From assembly GCF_946893725.1 (NCBI RefSeq), contig NZ_CAMPPE010000001.1, positions 310,001 through 374,000 of the forward strand: a DNA stretch of 64,000 bases, in the 5' to 3' direction. The translations under genes and the position numbers were made by a program. The stretch comes from Anaerococcus sp. Marseille-Q5996. GTDB taxonomy: Bacteria > Bacillota > Clostridia > Tissierellales > Peptoniphilaceae. The notes below the pieces were generated by a model, which saw nothing but the letters and a program-made list of their open reading frames with translations, made no database searches and was not told the DNA's origin. Shown here in pieces: positions 44,002-56,000 of the stretch (position 1 is its first letter; each line of letters starts with the position of its first letter).

Positions 44002-47000
44002 ATGAAAGGCAAGTTACAAGAGTTTTCTGTAAAACTGCTCGCATCTACGCTTGCAGTTATGATGTCTATACCGGCAAATGCTTTTGCTATGGTTGGTGAC
44101 AATAGCAACACATACACGGAAAACACATCGGTGATGGGCATACAAGCACCAGAAGAAACAAAAGAAGATCAGGTACATACAGCTTTGCTAAAAAGCGAAC
44201 TAAGCACAGACGAAAGTGATGATTACATAATCGAAAAATCCGCATCTCTTTCAAAAACAACAGGTCAGATTGATTACATAATCAAAATAATTAACAAAAC
44301 ACCTGAAAAAGAAAGTTCAGATAAGCAAACCACAACATTTGCTATCACACAAAATACAGATTTACTAGACCTAAAGGTAGAAAAAGTCCAAGCCTTAGAT
44401 GCAAATGGCAATGAAGAAGAAATCAACTACACACAAGGCACACCAAATGCATTTAACAGCACAGACAATATAAGATCCACAGGAATCACAACAAACAAGC
44501 CACAAAATGGTGTGGTTTATTACTTGAACGCAAAATTAACAGATCAAGCTTTAAAAGATTTAGAGCAAAAATCCCCTCAACTTGCCCTAGATTTCACAAT
44601 AGCTTCTCCAGACAATAAAATTTACCAAGATAGATATGCTCTAGAAATAGAAAAAGCAAACACAACAGAAATCACAATAGATAATGAAGGCAACATAGCA
44701 AACCCAGAAGGCAGACTAGTAGAAAATCAAGAAAGCCTTCACTTGTATAAGGGTGAGTACAAAGAAGAACAAAAAGGAATCTTCCAAAGCACACCAGCAC
44801 AAATCATTTGGACAGATTATATAAATGCAAAAGATAACAAAGAATTTACCTACGACATAAACCTAGACCAAGGCCAAGACACAACAGAATCTCAAGTAAA
44901 GATTGAGTACTACGAGGCCCAAGAAAAAGGTTATGTCCTAAACGAATCATTCACAAAAACATTAGCTTTTGCAAATAATCTAAAACTATCTATCCCAGAA
45001 GGATACCTAGCAAAAGTAGAACTTAACACCAGACCAAAAGCAAATACAAAAGAATTTGCCTATAACGACATCAAAATTCCAAACCCAACATATACAGAAG
45101 AAAAAAATGAAGCAAAAGAAGAACAAGCCTCAGATGATGCAGATCCTCTGCCTAATATTTTTTCTAAAAATGATGCAGAGGTAAACTCTTCCAATGATAG
45201 CATAACAGACCAAAAGGACCAGAATTTTTCTACAAATTCAAAAACTGATCCTGCTGAAAACCTATCAGCAACAGAAGAAAAAAATGAAGCAAAAGAAGAA
45301 CAAGCCTCAGATGATGCAGATCCTCTGCCTAATATTTTTTCTAAAAATTATGCAGAGGTAAACTCCTCCAATGATAGCATAACAGACCAAAAGGACCAGA
45401 ATTTTTCTACAAATTCAAAAACTGATCCTGTTGAAAACCTATCAGCAATTGCACTAAATAAAGATGCATATTTTGATAAATTAAAAGCTGATGACAAACT
45501 AACAGCAAATATAGAAGAAGCAACAAACGAAATAGAACAAATCCTAGAAGCATATAATAAAGAAGAAATCAATTGGGATGACTTTAAACAATCAGTACAA
45601 AATATCAAAAATGACAAAGAAATTGATGAGAGTCAAACCAAAGATATACTAGCTTCTTTATTAATAGGCCTAAACGAAGAAAAATACAAAGTAGCTAATA
45701 TCGATATAGACCAAGCGGCAGGATCTGATACAGAAGAAAAGACAGAAGAAACTGCTGACCAAGGAAAAACAGAAGAAGGCAAAGACCTATCAGATAAAAC
45801 TCCATATGAACAAGCAGCAGCAAAACTAGCTGAAGAAGGCGTGACTATTGAAGACTTCCAAAATTATATGTACGAATTGGAAAGAAAATATAATCTTACA
45901 GATGAAGATGCTGATAGGGTCTATACAGAAAATGAAGAAGCTATCAAAAAGCTCATCTCAAAAGCTAAGGAAGAGAAAACTACAGGAGATGTGTTTGCAG
46001 TAGACAATCAAAGTGCATTTAGAAAAACTTATCCTTATAAGACAAACTACTGGACATATCAATACTATGACCAAACTAAAAAAACAGTAAATTGGGATAT
46101 TAGGATTGAGACAGATCAAATCAAGCCATCTCATTTAGAATTTGATAACGTAGGACTAAGTTTATATGCTCCTGCAGCTCAGGGATTAACAAACTTTAAG
46201 GTAACTGTTAAAGATAATCTAAGCGATGTTTCTACCAATGATAATGCCAAAAAGGTTCGTGAAAGATCAGATAATGGAACAACTACATTTGCTGATAGCA
46301 CTTTAGAACAAGATGGAAACTTATATAAATTTAATCTAAACATCTCCAAAGAAAAGCTACCAAATGACTTAATCATCCACGTAGAAGCAACTCCAAAAGA
46401 TAATCATGCCAAATATCAAATGTATGACCTAGGTCTAAGACTAACTCCAGATAAAAACTACATTCAAACAGTTTATGAAGAATTCAAAAACGACTGGGCA
46501 AAACTTGTAGCAGCTATGCCATGGATTATCCCATTTAAATCAGGAGATGGTCAAGTAAGGAAATTTGAAGACGGCTTCAACGTAGTAGACACTAGACTGC
46601 CAGCAGACGCAATGATAGCAGCCTACCAAGATGATAAGTACAAAGCTAAATCATACACAGATAAATCTAGGTCAGTATTTGGAGAATTTGCTGGAACAAA
46701 TACAATAAATTGGCAAATATCAGACACCCTAAGACTCCAAGATGATGAAAGATTCTTAAACAATCCAAAAAACAGTCTAGGTAATGATATCTTTGATACT
46801 GCCTTTAATAATAACAACAATACTGGTGATAATCTTTCAATAGAAGTATTACAACCAAATAAAGATGGATCATTTACTCCTCTTCAAGGTGGAGCTATTA
46901 CAGTTTCAAGTGCAGCTGATTTTAGACAACAACTTAGTTCGAAATTATCAGTTTTAGTACCTGGTACAGTAATCAACTACACATTTGCAAATACCGCTTC

Positions 47001-50000
47001 CAAACCAACAACCGACTCCACAGCCACCATCAAATTTAGCAATAGATTTGATGATGGAGTAGGCTATTATGGTGGAGAGCAGACTGCTAGTTTAAGGAAG
47101 CTAACTGGAAAAGAACAAAGTTCTATCGTTCACGTTACCCAATACAATAATGACTCGACATGGATGATTATAAGAGAGAGTGGAGAGTTTGCACTTTGTA
47201 TCAACTATGGTCTACAGTATCCAATAATTAAATTAACTGGAGATAACTTAAAAATTCATCAAAAAAACATTAAAGATGCAACCATAGATGATTTAAACAA
47301 TTATGCTGGATATAGATCATCTATTGATGGTAATGGTCTATATAAAGATAGAGATAAGAGAAATAAGGCTAGAATGTATGATGATATTAAAAGAGCGTTA
47401 TATCTAGTTGAAAATACTGACTTTCAAAGTGAAGAAGAAAAATACTATGTTGCACAAATTCTAATGTTTAGAATTATCGATATATACTCTACTCCAAAGA
47501 TGATATCAAACCCAGATGATGCATATAATGAAAATACAAGTCTTGGAAAAAAAGTTATAAATGGTGAACTTCCAAGTGAAAGTGGATTATACACTCAAAT
47601 TCATTATGATAGTTCAGCTAATAAATTTAAACCTCATAAAGATAAAGCTAATGAAGTTTTTAGAAAAATACCTGAGACTAAAAAAGAATCAAGCAACTAC
47701 TATATTAGTTCTGCGGATGTAAATGAAGCAGTAGAAATAAACATTTACCCGACATTTGAAGATGGAACAGGAGATAAGAAAAAATTCCAAACTGTAATTA
47801 GTTATAAAGCTAAAAACCCTCTAAGAATAAATAAGGTAGATTCAGATAATAGACCTATCTCTGGTGTTAGCTTTAATATATCAGGGAATGGCAAAAATAT
47901 AAACTACACTTCTGGACAAGAACCAAGCAAGTTTTATCTGCCAGTAGGTAAATATACTGTTACAGAGACTAAAACACCACAAGGATATAACACAATTGAC
48001 CCATTCACTATTGAAGTTAAAGAAGAGACTAATTCTGTCGAAAGAGCATGGGATGATTTGAGAAGAAATGAAAGTGGAAGTACAACTTACTATTATCCTT
48101 CTAACACTGCAGTTATATCAGAAAATAATAACTATTATGTAGATCAAAATGGTACAAGAAAATCATTAGTAAATATTGAAAGTAAATATATAAATGACTT
48201 CAAAGAATACCAATCTAGTTTAAAGATTATAAATACTAAAGGAAGACTAGAAATATCCAAAAAACTTCTAGTGGAAGATGGGATCGAATACAACCTACCA
48301 GGTATTAAGTTTAAACTTACTGGTAAGGGTAGCTCATATTTGAGAGGAAAAAAAGAAGCTACTACTAATAAAGATGGTATAGCAGTATTTGATAACCTAC
48401 CATTAAATTCACAATGGACTTTAGAAGAAGTGAAAACGGAAGGTCTATCTGAAGTATATACAAAATGGAATGTATCAGTAAATAGTACTGGAAAAGTTAC
48501 AATTACTGGTGATAAAGATTCTAGAGATCCAGATAACTTATTTACTATTGATCCATCTGACAGTAGTAAGATTACAGTTAGAAACGAACCAGATGTAAAA
48601 GAACCAGGTAACTTTAAAATAAAAAAAATTGATAGCGAAACTAAACAACCTATTAAAGAAGTAGAATTTACCCTTTACGGTAGTGATAAAAAGACACAAA
48701 TTGGTGAGACAACAAAAACTAATGAAAATGGTGAAATATATTATAGCAATCTACCTAATGGTATATATTATCTAAAAGAAAATATACCGCAAGGTTATAA
48801 AGCTATAAGTGAATGGACAACCATTATAGTAAACAACGGCCAAACATCGGTAGTGAATGTAGATATTACTGTTGGTGCTAATGGAGATATGATTAGTTTA
48901 GATCCTAAATATTCACTGACCATAGTAAACGAGATTGGTAATGCTATAGATACTAATATAACTGATGGAACAATTAATGCAAATAATTTAAATAACGGAA
49001 CCTATACTATAAAAGATGGTGATAAGGAAGTATTAACTATTGAAGTAAAAAATAAAAAGATAGTTAATTTAACTGATCCAAATAAGCCATTAAATAACAG
49101 TGAGGATGATAATAGCACAGATGATAATCCAGTTAAAGAACCTACAGAGGACCCAAAACCTATAGAAACACAATATCCAAAATATATCGAAGTGTCTAAT
49201 AATGAGAACTCTGTAATAGTTCAATTCCCAGATTATACTAGTAAGTCTGTTAGAGTTTTTCAAGGAAAAGTTGATACATCTAGCTGGAATACAGGCACTT
49301 ACACTATCGAAAATGATGGATATGGTAACAGATTAGTAGCATCGGTAAAAGATGGACAAGTAGTTAATTTACAAAAATACAGACTACAAACTCCAGTACC
49401 GATAAATGGTAAAACACTATATGTAAAACATGATGGTTACCCAAGCTATATGAACTTTAAAGAATATTCTGAAGTCACTAACACTAATACTGGAGAAATT
49501 ACAACATATATTATGTTAAAGCCAGACGCCAATAATGGCGGTAACGGTACAGATAAGAATACAATATTTAATATTTATTCTTCTAATAGTACAATTAAAA
49601 AGGCTGAATTATTTAGAGTTGGCACTGGTTCAACTAAATCTACAGTAAGTAATGCAATGACTAATCAAAATATGAGAAGTTATATGAATACTACTTATGT
49701 AGCAAAACCTGGCACACAAGAATATAGCCAGAATCATCCTATATCGATTAATGGAATTCAAAATAACACAGTTGACTTAAATACAACTAGTGTTAGGGTA
49801 AACTTACCGAAAGAGAGATTTGCTAATGACTGGTCGTTTGTATTAAAAATTACATCAGATATAGATAATAAACTAGAGCCAGCATTCTTTAACTATATGT
49901 GGAATAGCGAGGCTAGCGGGGAAGCGAGCATTACAGGTGATAGAGATATACCAGCATTGCAAAAATATGTAAAAGTCTCTAAATTAGATAATGTGATATT

Positions 50001-52680
50001 TGCTAATTTACTAAACACAGTAAAAACCTCATATAACACATTATCAGAACTTATTACACCAACTGTATACGCAGCAGAAGCAGATGTAACTAAATTAGAG
50101 CCATCGTTAGTGAATGATCATAATTTGGATAATACAATAGAAGAAAAAACAGTTATTGAAAAAATAAATGATGGTCTAGGATTAATTCAAGACACACCGA
50201 TATCTAATGTATTGAACTTAACGTTTAACGTAGCAGAAGTACTATCACCTCAAAGCACATCGATCACTAAATCGTTCTTCAATAGTGTATTAAATATCGA
50301 AGTAGAAGAAGGAGCAGCTCTTCCATCTATTAGCGATATAAAAATATCTAATGACAAGACAGAGTTTACGGATATTAATTTCGATAACGTCGTAGAATAT
50401 GAGATCGAAAATATACCAGATAAACCAGGCGAGGGTGAAATTATCGTAAATAAAAAAGATGATAGTAATAATCCATTAGATGGAGTTGAATTTACGCTAT
50501 ATGATTTCGATTGGACAAAAGTAGCTTCTACAAGCGACAGATCTAATCCTCAGACTACTAAGGATGGCGGAAGAGTTAAATGGTCTAACTTACCATATGG
50601 TAAATACTGGTTAGTAGAAACTAAGTCAGCTGATGGGTATATTAGAAATTCTGAGCCTAGACTTGTGACTATTTCTTATGAATACAATGTACCTGGTCCT
50701 GAGACAGAAGGAAAAGATGTCTCTAATCAGCTAACGTTAAATAGATCTTCAAATCCATCACCAAACATTAGCTCTTCTAGTGGGTCAGAATCTGTAGTTT
50801 ATCCAAATAACGCAGAAGGACTAAAAGTAAATCTAAATTATAGCGTAAATAGTAATTCAGATATAAAGCCAGGTGATTATTTCTACCTATCTATATCAGA
50901 CAATATAGATTTTGATGGTGTGTTTAATGTAGATACAGTAGTAAAAGCTGGTGGCCACGATATCATTGGTTCACAAGGTACAGTGGCAAAAGCATCTGTA
51001 GTAAAGACTGCCGATGGCAAAAAATATCTAAAATACACATTTACAAATTATGTAAAAGAAAGAAAACTTGAAGATATCAATATGACTCTTCCATTATTTA
51101 TAAACAGGATAAAAGTCCAAAATAATGGCTATCAAAATATGTCTATTGGTATAGGTAGCCCTACTAATCGAAGTCAGATATTTGAAGATAGAATATATGT
51201 TAATTATACAGACTTCTATGATAAGCACCCAAGTGCTAGAATGGTAAACTCTCTACCAACAAAGGTAGACCCTGCTACAGGATATTTCAGAACTATAGTA
51301 TATGCTAATCAAATGAAAGAGTATTCTTGGAATAAACGTATCACCTTTAGTACAAATCAAAATCTAACAGGTCTAACTTATAAAGTATATGTACAAAACG
51401 GTGATCTACCACCTTCATACGGGATAACAACCCCTGGTGGGTTAATAAAAACCTATGGAACATATACTTTAGATAAAGGGTACCAACAGACTATTAATCT
51501 AGGACCTAATAATCAATATAATAGTAATACCTATTATGTAGTAATAGAAGGTTACCTAGACAATAAGTCCTTTACTGAGTTCAAGTCAAGAGTTATATAT
51601 GAGTCATATATTGATAATTACTATAACTCAACTAACTATTACTGGGACAATGAAGTTAAAAACTATCAACCAACATATAAATCAGATGGTAATCTAGTTT
51701 ACCAAATGCCAGTTGAAGTTACAGTATCAAATAGTAAAAATGAAGTAGAATATACTAAGATAGAAGCGCTAGAAGGATCTGTCGAAAATAACGACACAAC
51801 TAGCACATCTGAAGTTGATTCATCAGTTACTAAAAATAAAGATAATTCTATTACAGCTATCAACGGTGCTAAGTTTGAACTAAGAAAACTAGATGAAACT
51901 GGTAAGTATAAAAAAGTTGAAGGCTCTGGCCAAGAGAGTAAGGATGGCGGAAAACTTAAATGGACAAAGTTAGCTCCAGGCAAGTATGAAGTTTGGGAAA
52001 CTGAAGCTGCACTAGGCTATGAAACACCTAAAGAAGCCGTAGCTAAATTTACCGTTAATAAAGATGGTCTAGTGTCTAAGGTAGAAAGAGATGAAAATAA
52101 CGAAGATAATAAAGTTATCTCTCAACCATATATCGGAAATAAAAAAATAGCTAAGGGTAAGTTCAAACTTCTAAAAGTAGACTCAGAAAATAACGCTCTA
52201 GAAGGTGTAGAGTTTAATCTAACTGGTCCAAACAGCTATAATAAAACTCTAAAATCAGATGGAGCTGGTGAAATAAGATTTACTGACTTAGAACCAGGCA
52301 CATACACTCTTAAAGAAACTAGCACACTAAGTGGCTATATTAAGACAAATCAAGAGTGGACTGTTACTGTAAGCAATGGTGTTACAAGTATAAAACCTGT
52401 CAATAGCGAAAGCCATACAGCTGATAGTTCTTTAGATGATCTTAACCAATTAAAATCAAAAGGATATCTAATTATTGATGAAAATAGTAACGCAGAAGAC
52501 CCATCAGTATCAACAATAAAAGTACTAAATAGAAAAGCAACCTACCCATCAACCGGTGGAGCTGGTACATTTGTAGGCTTTGCCCTAATTGGTACAGCTA
52601 TCATGCTTGCGGGTATTGCATACTTTGCTATATTCCAAAACGATAAAAACAGACGTCGTTCTGATAGATATGGCAGGTAA
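44002..52680 (+). CDS. Giant cell-wall-anchored adhesin 1 (2892 aa) with thioester and Cna-B domains
   Basis: The signal peptide ends about residue 34 (AFAMVG). Then come the N-terminal module shared with the two paralogues (~50-360), a tandemly duplicated linker (365-482), and a helical segment with DDFKQSVQ (~490-575). A thioester domain follows, with Cys1066 (FALCINYG) and Gln1152 (VAQILMF), predicted to form a Cys-Gln bond for covalent host attachment. Cna-B repeats start at about nt 47815, 48240, 48600, 50425, 51850 and 52150. A PSYM/YIMLKPD domain lies at nt 49420-49960 and an MSCRAMM-like region at 50770-51700. YPSTGG (Tyr2848), a helix and a basic tail form the sortase anchor. Confidence 0.85.
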   Translation: MKGKLQEFSVKLLASTLAVMMSIPANAFAMVGDNSNTYTENTSVMGIQAPEETKEDQVHTALLKSELSTDESDDYIIEKSASLSKTTGQIDYIIKIINKTPEKESSDKQTTTFAITQNTDLLDLKVEKVQALDANGNEEEINYTQGTPNAFNSTDNIRSTGITTNKPQNGVVYYLNAKLTDQALKDLEQKSPQLALDFTIASPDNKIYQDRYALEIEKANTTEITIDNEGNIANPEGRLVENQESLHLYKGEYKEEQKGIFQSTPAQIIWTDYINAKDNKEFTYDINLDQGQDTTESQVKIEYYEAQEKGYVLNESFTKTLAFANNLKLSIPEGYLAKVELNTRPKANTKEFAYNDIKIPNPTYTEEKNEAKEEQASDDADPLPNIFSKNDAEVNSSNDSITDQKDQNFSTNSKTDPAENLSATEEKNEAKEEQASDDADPLPNIFSKNYAEVNSSNDSITDQKDQNFSTNSKTDPVENLSAIALNKDAYFDKLKADDKLTANIEEATNEIEQILEAYNKEEINWDDFKQSVQNIKNDKEIDESQTKDILASLLIGLNEEKYKVANIDIDQAAGSDTEEKTEETADQGKTEEGKDLSDKTPYEQAAAKLAEEGVTIEDFQNYMYELERKYNLTDEDADRVYTENEEAIKKLISKAKEEKTTGDVFAVDNQSAFRKTYPYKTNYWTYQYYDQTKKTVNWDIRIETDQIKPSHLEFDNVGLSLYAPAAQGLTNFKVTVKDNLSDVSTNDNAKKVRERSDNGTTTFADSTLEQDGNLYKFNLNISKEKLPNDLIIHVEATPKDNHAKYQMYDLGLRLTPDKNYIQTVYEEFKNDWAKLVAAMPWIIPFKSGDGQVRKFEDGFNVVDTRLPADAMIAAYQDDKYKAKSYTDKSRSVFGEFAGTNTINWQISDTLRLQDDERFLNNPKNSLGNDIFDTAFNNNNNTGDNLSIEVLQPNKDGSFTPLQGGAITVSSAADFRQQLSSKLSVLVPGTVINYTFANTASKPTTDSTATIKFSNRFDDGVGYYGGEQTASLRKLTGKEQSSIVHVTQYNNDSTWMIIRESGEFALCINYGLQYPIIKLTGDNLKIHQKNIKDATIDDLNNYAGYRSSIDGNGLYKDRDKRNKARMYDDIKRALYLVENTDFQSEEEKYYVAQILMFRIIDIYSTPKMISNPDDAYNENTSLGKKVINGELPSESGLYTQIHYDSSANKFKPHKDKANEVFRKIPETKKESSNYYISSADVNEAVEINIYPTFEDGTGDKKKFQTVISYKAKNPLRINKVDSDNRPISGVSFNISGNGKNINYTSGQEPSKFYLPVGKYTVTETKTPQGYNTIDPFTIEVKEETNSVERAWDDLRRNESGSTTYYYPSNTAVISENNNYYVDQNGTRKSLVNIESKYINDFKEYQSSLKIINTKGRLEISKKLLVEDGIEYNLPGIKFKLTGKGSSYLRGKKEATTNKDGIAVFDNLPLNSQWTLEEVKTEGLSEVYTKWNVSVNSTGKVTITGDKDSRDPDNLFTIDPSDSSKITVRNEPDVKEPGNFKIKKIDSETKQPIKEVEFTLYGSDKKTQIGETTKTNENGEIYYSNLPNGIYYLKENIPQGYKAISEWTTIIVNNGQTSVVNVDITVGANGDMISLDPKYSLTIVNEIGNAIDTNITDGTINANNLNNGTYTIKDGDKEVLTIEVKNKKIVNLTDPNKPLNNSEDDNSTDDNPVKEPTEDPKPIETQYPKYIEVSNNENSVIVQFPDYTSKSVRVFQGKVDTSSWNTGTYTIENDGYGNRLVASVKDGQVVNLQKYRLQTPVPINGKTLYVKHDGYPSYMNFKEYSEVTNTNTGEITTYIMLKPDANNGGNGTDKNTIFNIYSSNSTIKKAELFRVGTGSTKSTVSNAMTNQNMRSYMNTTYVAKPGTQEYSQNHPISINGIQNNTVDLNTTSVRVNLPKERFANDWSFVLKITSDIDNKLEPAFFNYMWNSEASGEASITGDRDIPALQKYVKVSKLDNVIFANLLNTVKTSYNTLSELITPTVYAAEADVTKLEPSLVNDHNLDNTIEEKTVIEKINDGLGLIQDTPISNVLNLTFNVAEVLSPQSTSITKSFFNSVLNIEVEEGAALPSISDIKISNDKTEFTDINFDNVVEYEIENIPDKPGEGEIIVNKKDDSNNPLDGVEFTLYDFDWTKVASTSDRSNPQTTKDGGRVKWSNLPYGKYWLVETKSADGYIRNSEPRLVTISYEYNVPGPETEGKDVSNQLTLNRSSNPSPNISSSSGSESVVYPNNAEGLKVNLNYSVNSNSDIKPGDYFYLSISDNIDFDGVFNVDTVVKAGGHDIIGSQGTVAKASVVKTADGKKYLKYTFTNYVKERKLEDINMTLPLFINRIKVQNNGYQNMSIGIGSPTNRSQIFEDRIYVNYTDFYDKHPSARMVNSLPTKVDPATGYFRTIVYANQMKEYSWNKRITFSTNQNLTGLTYKVYVQNGDLPPSYGITTPGGLIKTYGTYTLDKGYQQTINLGPNNQYNSNTYYVVIEGYLDNKSFTEFKSRVIYESYIDNYYNSTNYYWDNEVKNYQPTYKSDGNLVYQMPVEVTVSNSKNEVEYTKIEALEGSVENNDTTSTSEVDSSVTKNKDNSITAINGAKFELRKLDETGKYKKVEGSGQESKDGGKLKWTKLAPGKYEVWETEAALGYETPKEAVAKFTVNKDGLVSKVERDENNEDNKVISQPYIGNKKIAKGKFKLLKVDSENNALEGVEFNLTGPNSYNKTLKSDGAGEIRFTDLEPGTYTLKETSTLSGYIKTNQEWTVTVSNGVTSIKPVNSESHTADSSLDDLNQLKSKGYLIIDENSNAEDPSVSTIKVLNRKATYPSTGGAGTFVGFALIGTAIMLAGIAYFAIFQNDKNRRRSDRYGR
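45094..45447 (+). repeat. Two tandem 177-base repeats inside adhesin 1
   Basis: Copy 1 is 45094-45270 and copy 2 is 45271-45447, in frame (59 codons each). I see only about three base differences, for example GAT/TAT in the Asn-Asp/Tyr-Ala codons and GCT/GTT before GAAAAC. Each encodes an acidic disordered linker containing DDADPLPNIFSKN. A recent duplication. Confidence 0.9.
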
Positions 52681-52710
52681 ATTTACAATTAAATAACAAC
52701 TGAATACAAA

Positions 52711-52747
52711 AAAAACCCTAGGATAGCCAAATCCTAGGGTTTTTTAT
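52711..52747 (+). terminator. Terminator after adhesin 1
   Basis: Arms AAAACCCTAGGAT and ATCCTAGGGTTTT with loop AGCCAA, followed by U residues. Confidence 0.9.
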
Positions 52748-53040
52748 ATTTATTATAAAAGTCTAATTAATCTTATTATTTATGTTTTATATATATTGGG
52801 AAAATGCTCATCTCTTTTTTTATAATCTACTCACAATCATAGTGATAGCAAGGCTTGCAGAAATTTAGCAATCTTTTACATAAAATATATCATCCTAAAC
52901 TACTGCATTTAATCTGATTACATGGTATAATATCAACACTAAAGTAATATTCTTAGGATTTATTTCAACATAGCTAAATTATACTTAACAAAATATCATG
53001 ATTATTTATTTTAATTTATAAATATGCGAAAGGGGTTTTA
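52748..53040 (+). promoter_or_regulatory. Control region of the second giant adhesin
   Basis: No gene is present. ATATATTGGGAAAA at 52791-52804 recurs exactly upstream of the pilin. An extended -10 TGG-TATAAT is at 52924-52931 with a weak -35 (CTGCAT, 52903). The 5' leader would be about 105 bases. GAAAGGGG precedes ATG 53041. Confidence 0.5.
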
Positions 53041-56000
53041 ATGAAAGGTAAACTTAATAATTATTTGCTAAAGCTATCCTCATTGGTATTAGCTTTTATT
53101 TTAGTTTTTCCAACTGAAATATTTGCTATGGCAATGGATGATAAAGCTAGCACTTACAATGCTTCGACAAGCATTATGGGTCTTGCAACACAAACGCAAA
53201 ATCCAGAGGAAAACAGTACGGAAAGCACAGGAGAAAAACAAACGCTAATCAAATCAGAGATTAGCATAGACGAGACAGATGAATATTTAATCGAAAAATC
53301 AGCAAGCTTATCCAAGACTACAGGACAAATCGATTACAAAATTCTAGTAAAATCAAAAAAATCTGATGACAAAGACAAAAATCAAACAGCAATCTTTGCC
53401 ATTACCCAAAATACAGACCTAAAAGATTTAAAAGTTGAAAAAGTTCAAGAATTATCTGCTGATGGAACAGAAGAAGATGCAGAATATTCACAAAATACTG
53501 CAAGTTTATTCACACCACAAGACAATCAAAGAACATTTGGCATATCTACAACCAGCGCAGAAACTGCAATGGTTTATTACTTGAGTGCAAAATTATCTGA
53601 TGAAGCTTTGGCAGATATTGACAAAAAATCTCCAAATATGGACTTAGAATTTGCAATCAAAAAACTAGAAAATATCTACCAATCACGCTATGCCCTAGAA
53701 ATCGCCAAACCACAGGAAAACGACATAATAATAGACCACAATGGTGATCTTAAAAATCAAGAAGAAAGCCTAAAAGAAATCACAGATAATACCCACCAAT
53801 ACAAAGCTATATATAAAGAAGAAAGTCAAGGTCTATTCGCTAATACCCCTGCACAAATCACATGGACAGACTACATCAACAACAAAGATGACAAAGAATT
53901 TACCTACGACATAAATCTTGACCAAAACCAAGACACAAGTGAAAGTCAAATAAATATCCAATATTACGAGGCAAGCGAAAAAGGCTACATCCTAAACGAA
54001 TCATTTACAAAAACATTAGAGTTTTCAAATAGCCTAAAACTATCTATCCCACAAGGCTATATTGCAAAATTAGAATTAAACACAAGACCAAAAGCTAAGA
54101 CAAATGCAAAAGAATATGCATTTAATGGAATCAAAATCCAAAACCCAAGCTATATAGAAGAAACATTTCAAGCAGGAGAAGAAGAAAAACCATCAGAAGA
54201 TGACGCTGACCCTCTGCCTGCTGATACTTCAAAAGAAGAAAACTCTAAAACTAAAGAAGAAGATGAAAGACAAAAAACAGAAGAATCCAACAAAAGCGCT
54301 CAATCAGCAATTGCACTGAATAAAGATGCATATATTTCAGATTTAAAAGAAAATAGTAAACTTTCAACTAATCTAGAAAATGCAACAAATCAAATTGTTC
54401 CAGTATTAGAAAGCTATAATAAAGAAGAAATCAACTGGGATGACTTCAAAGCTTCTATCCAAAATATAGCAAAAGCAGAAAATATCGATTCTGCCCAAGC
54501 TGAAGAAATTATATCAGCCCTATTAAGAGGACTAAATGAAGACAAATACAAAGTAGCTAATGTAGATATCAAAGAAGCTACAAATTTTGATCAAACAAGT
54601 GAAAATGCTTTAACTAGAGAAGAAATTAAAGCTCTAATCAAAGAAGAATTTGCCAAAGAAAAGTCTGGCCAAATTACAGAAGAAGAATTGGAAGCTTCAC
54701 TAGCAAGCATTAGAGAAGAAAACAACATTACAAGTGAAGACTTCTTCAATATTCTAAGTGACTTATACCAAAATGAAGAAATAGCAAATGATGGCGAAGA
54801 AGACACAACTACTATCAATACTGATCAAACAAAAGAGGAAGCGCTAGCAGAAAAGCTTGCAGAAGAAAATATATCAGCAGAAAACTTCATAGCCTTCCTA
54901 AAATCATATGCAAAAACATATGACATAGAAGAAGACGACCTTCAAGCAATTCTTACAGAAAATAAAGATGAAGTTGAAAAAGTAATCGGCGACTTCACTA
55001 TTGACGAAATAGTGGCGGCTTCTTACCTTGATGAACTAAACCCACATGTGTTTGCTGATACAATTAGTCCATCATTCTCTAATGAAAAATTCATTACAGA
55101 ACTTGAGTACTTCACAGAAACTCTAACTAGGGCAACAAACGAAGAAGAACTTTTTGAAATAGTTAAAAATAACTTTACTAAAGATGATACAAATTCATCA
55201 GACCAACTTATTAGAAGTAATTATGTAGGTTGGAAAATAAATATACCTGGTGTTGACGAATCAGGTATGGATATAACAGAAATCAAAAAAGATAAGTACA
55301 AATATGATAACTTGAACTTCTCTATCTACGCACCAGTAGGTCAAAGCCTAAAAGACTACAAGGTTGTAGTAGAAGATGGAGAAGGTGAAACTACAAGCTA
55401 CTCTGGTTCAATGACAGAGAAAAAGGGTGAACATTACCTTTATAGTTTCCCTATCCAAAAAGATAAACTTACAGAAAAAGGCTACAATATCTATGTAGTG
55501 GCAAAGGCACCTAAGAAACGTCAAAACTATGCTATTGGCTTAAAAGTTTCTCCAGACAAAAACTATGTAAATCAACTATTAGATGAATTTTATGAAAATT
55601 TTGATGAATTATCACATAAATATCCTTTCCTAATCAAATGGAAGGACACATCTGATGCCAACCCATACAGAAACGGCATAAATCTAATAGATACCAGAAT
55701 GGTATATTTAGAGCCAAATGGCTGGCAAGACCTCTTCCCATACAACGAATTTAGGTCTCTAGACTACAACGACAATATAACAGACACTGACAACATCAAA
55801 AATACAGTATCAATGTTTGGAAATATTGACAAAAATGGTCAAATCACATGGACCATTTCAGAAACATTCCCAGCAGAAGATCTTGTCAACAAAAACAGAG
55901 TAGGAATAGATGCCTACTCAGCAAAAACTGACGGTCAAGGACTAACAGGACCAAGCATACAAATCCTAGTACCAAATAATACTGCTGGCTATGATGCTAA

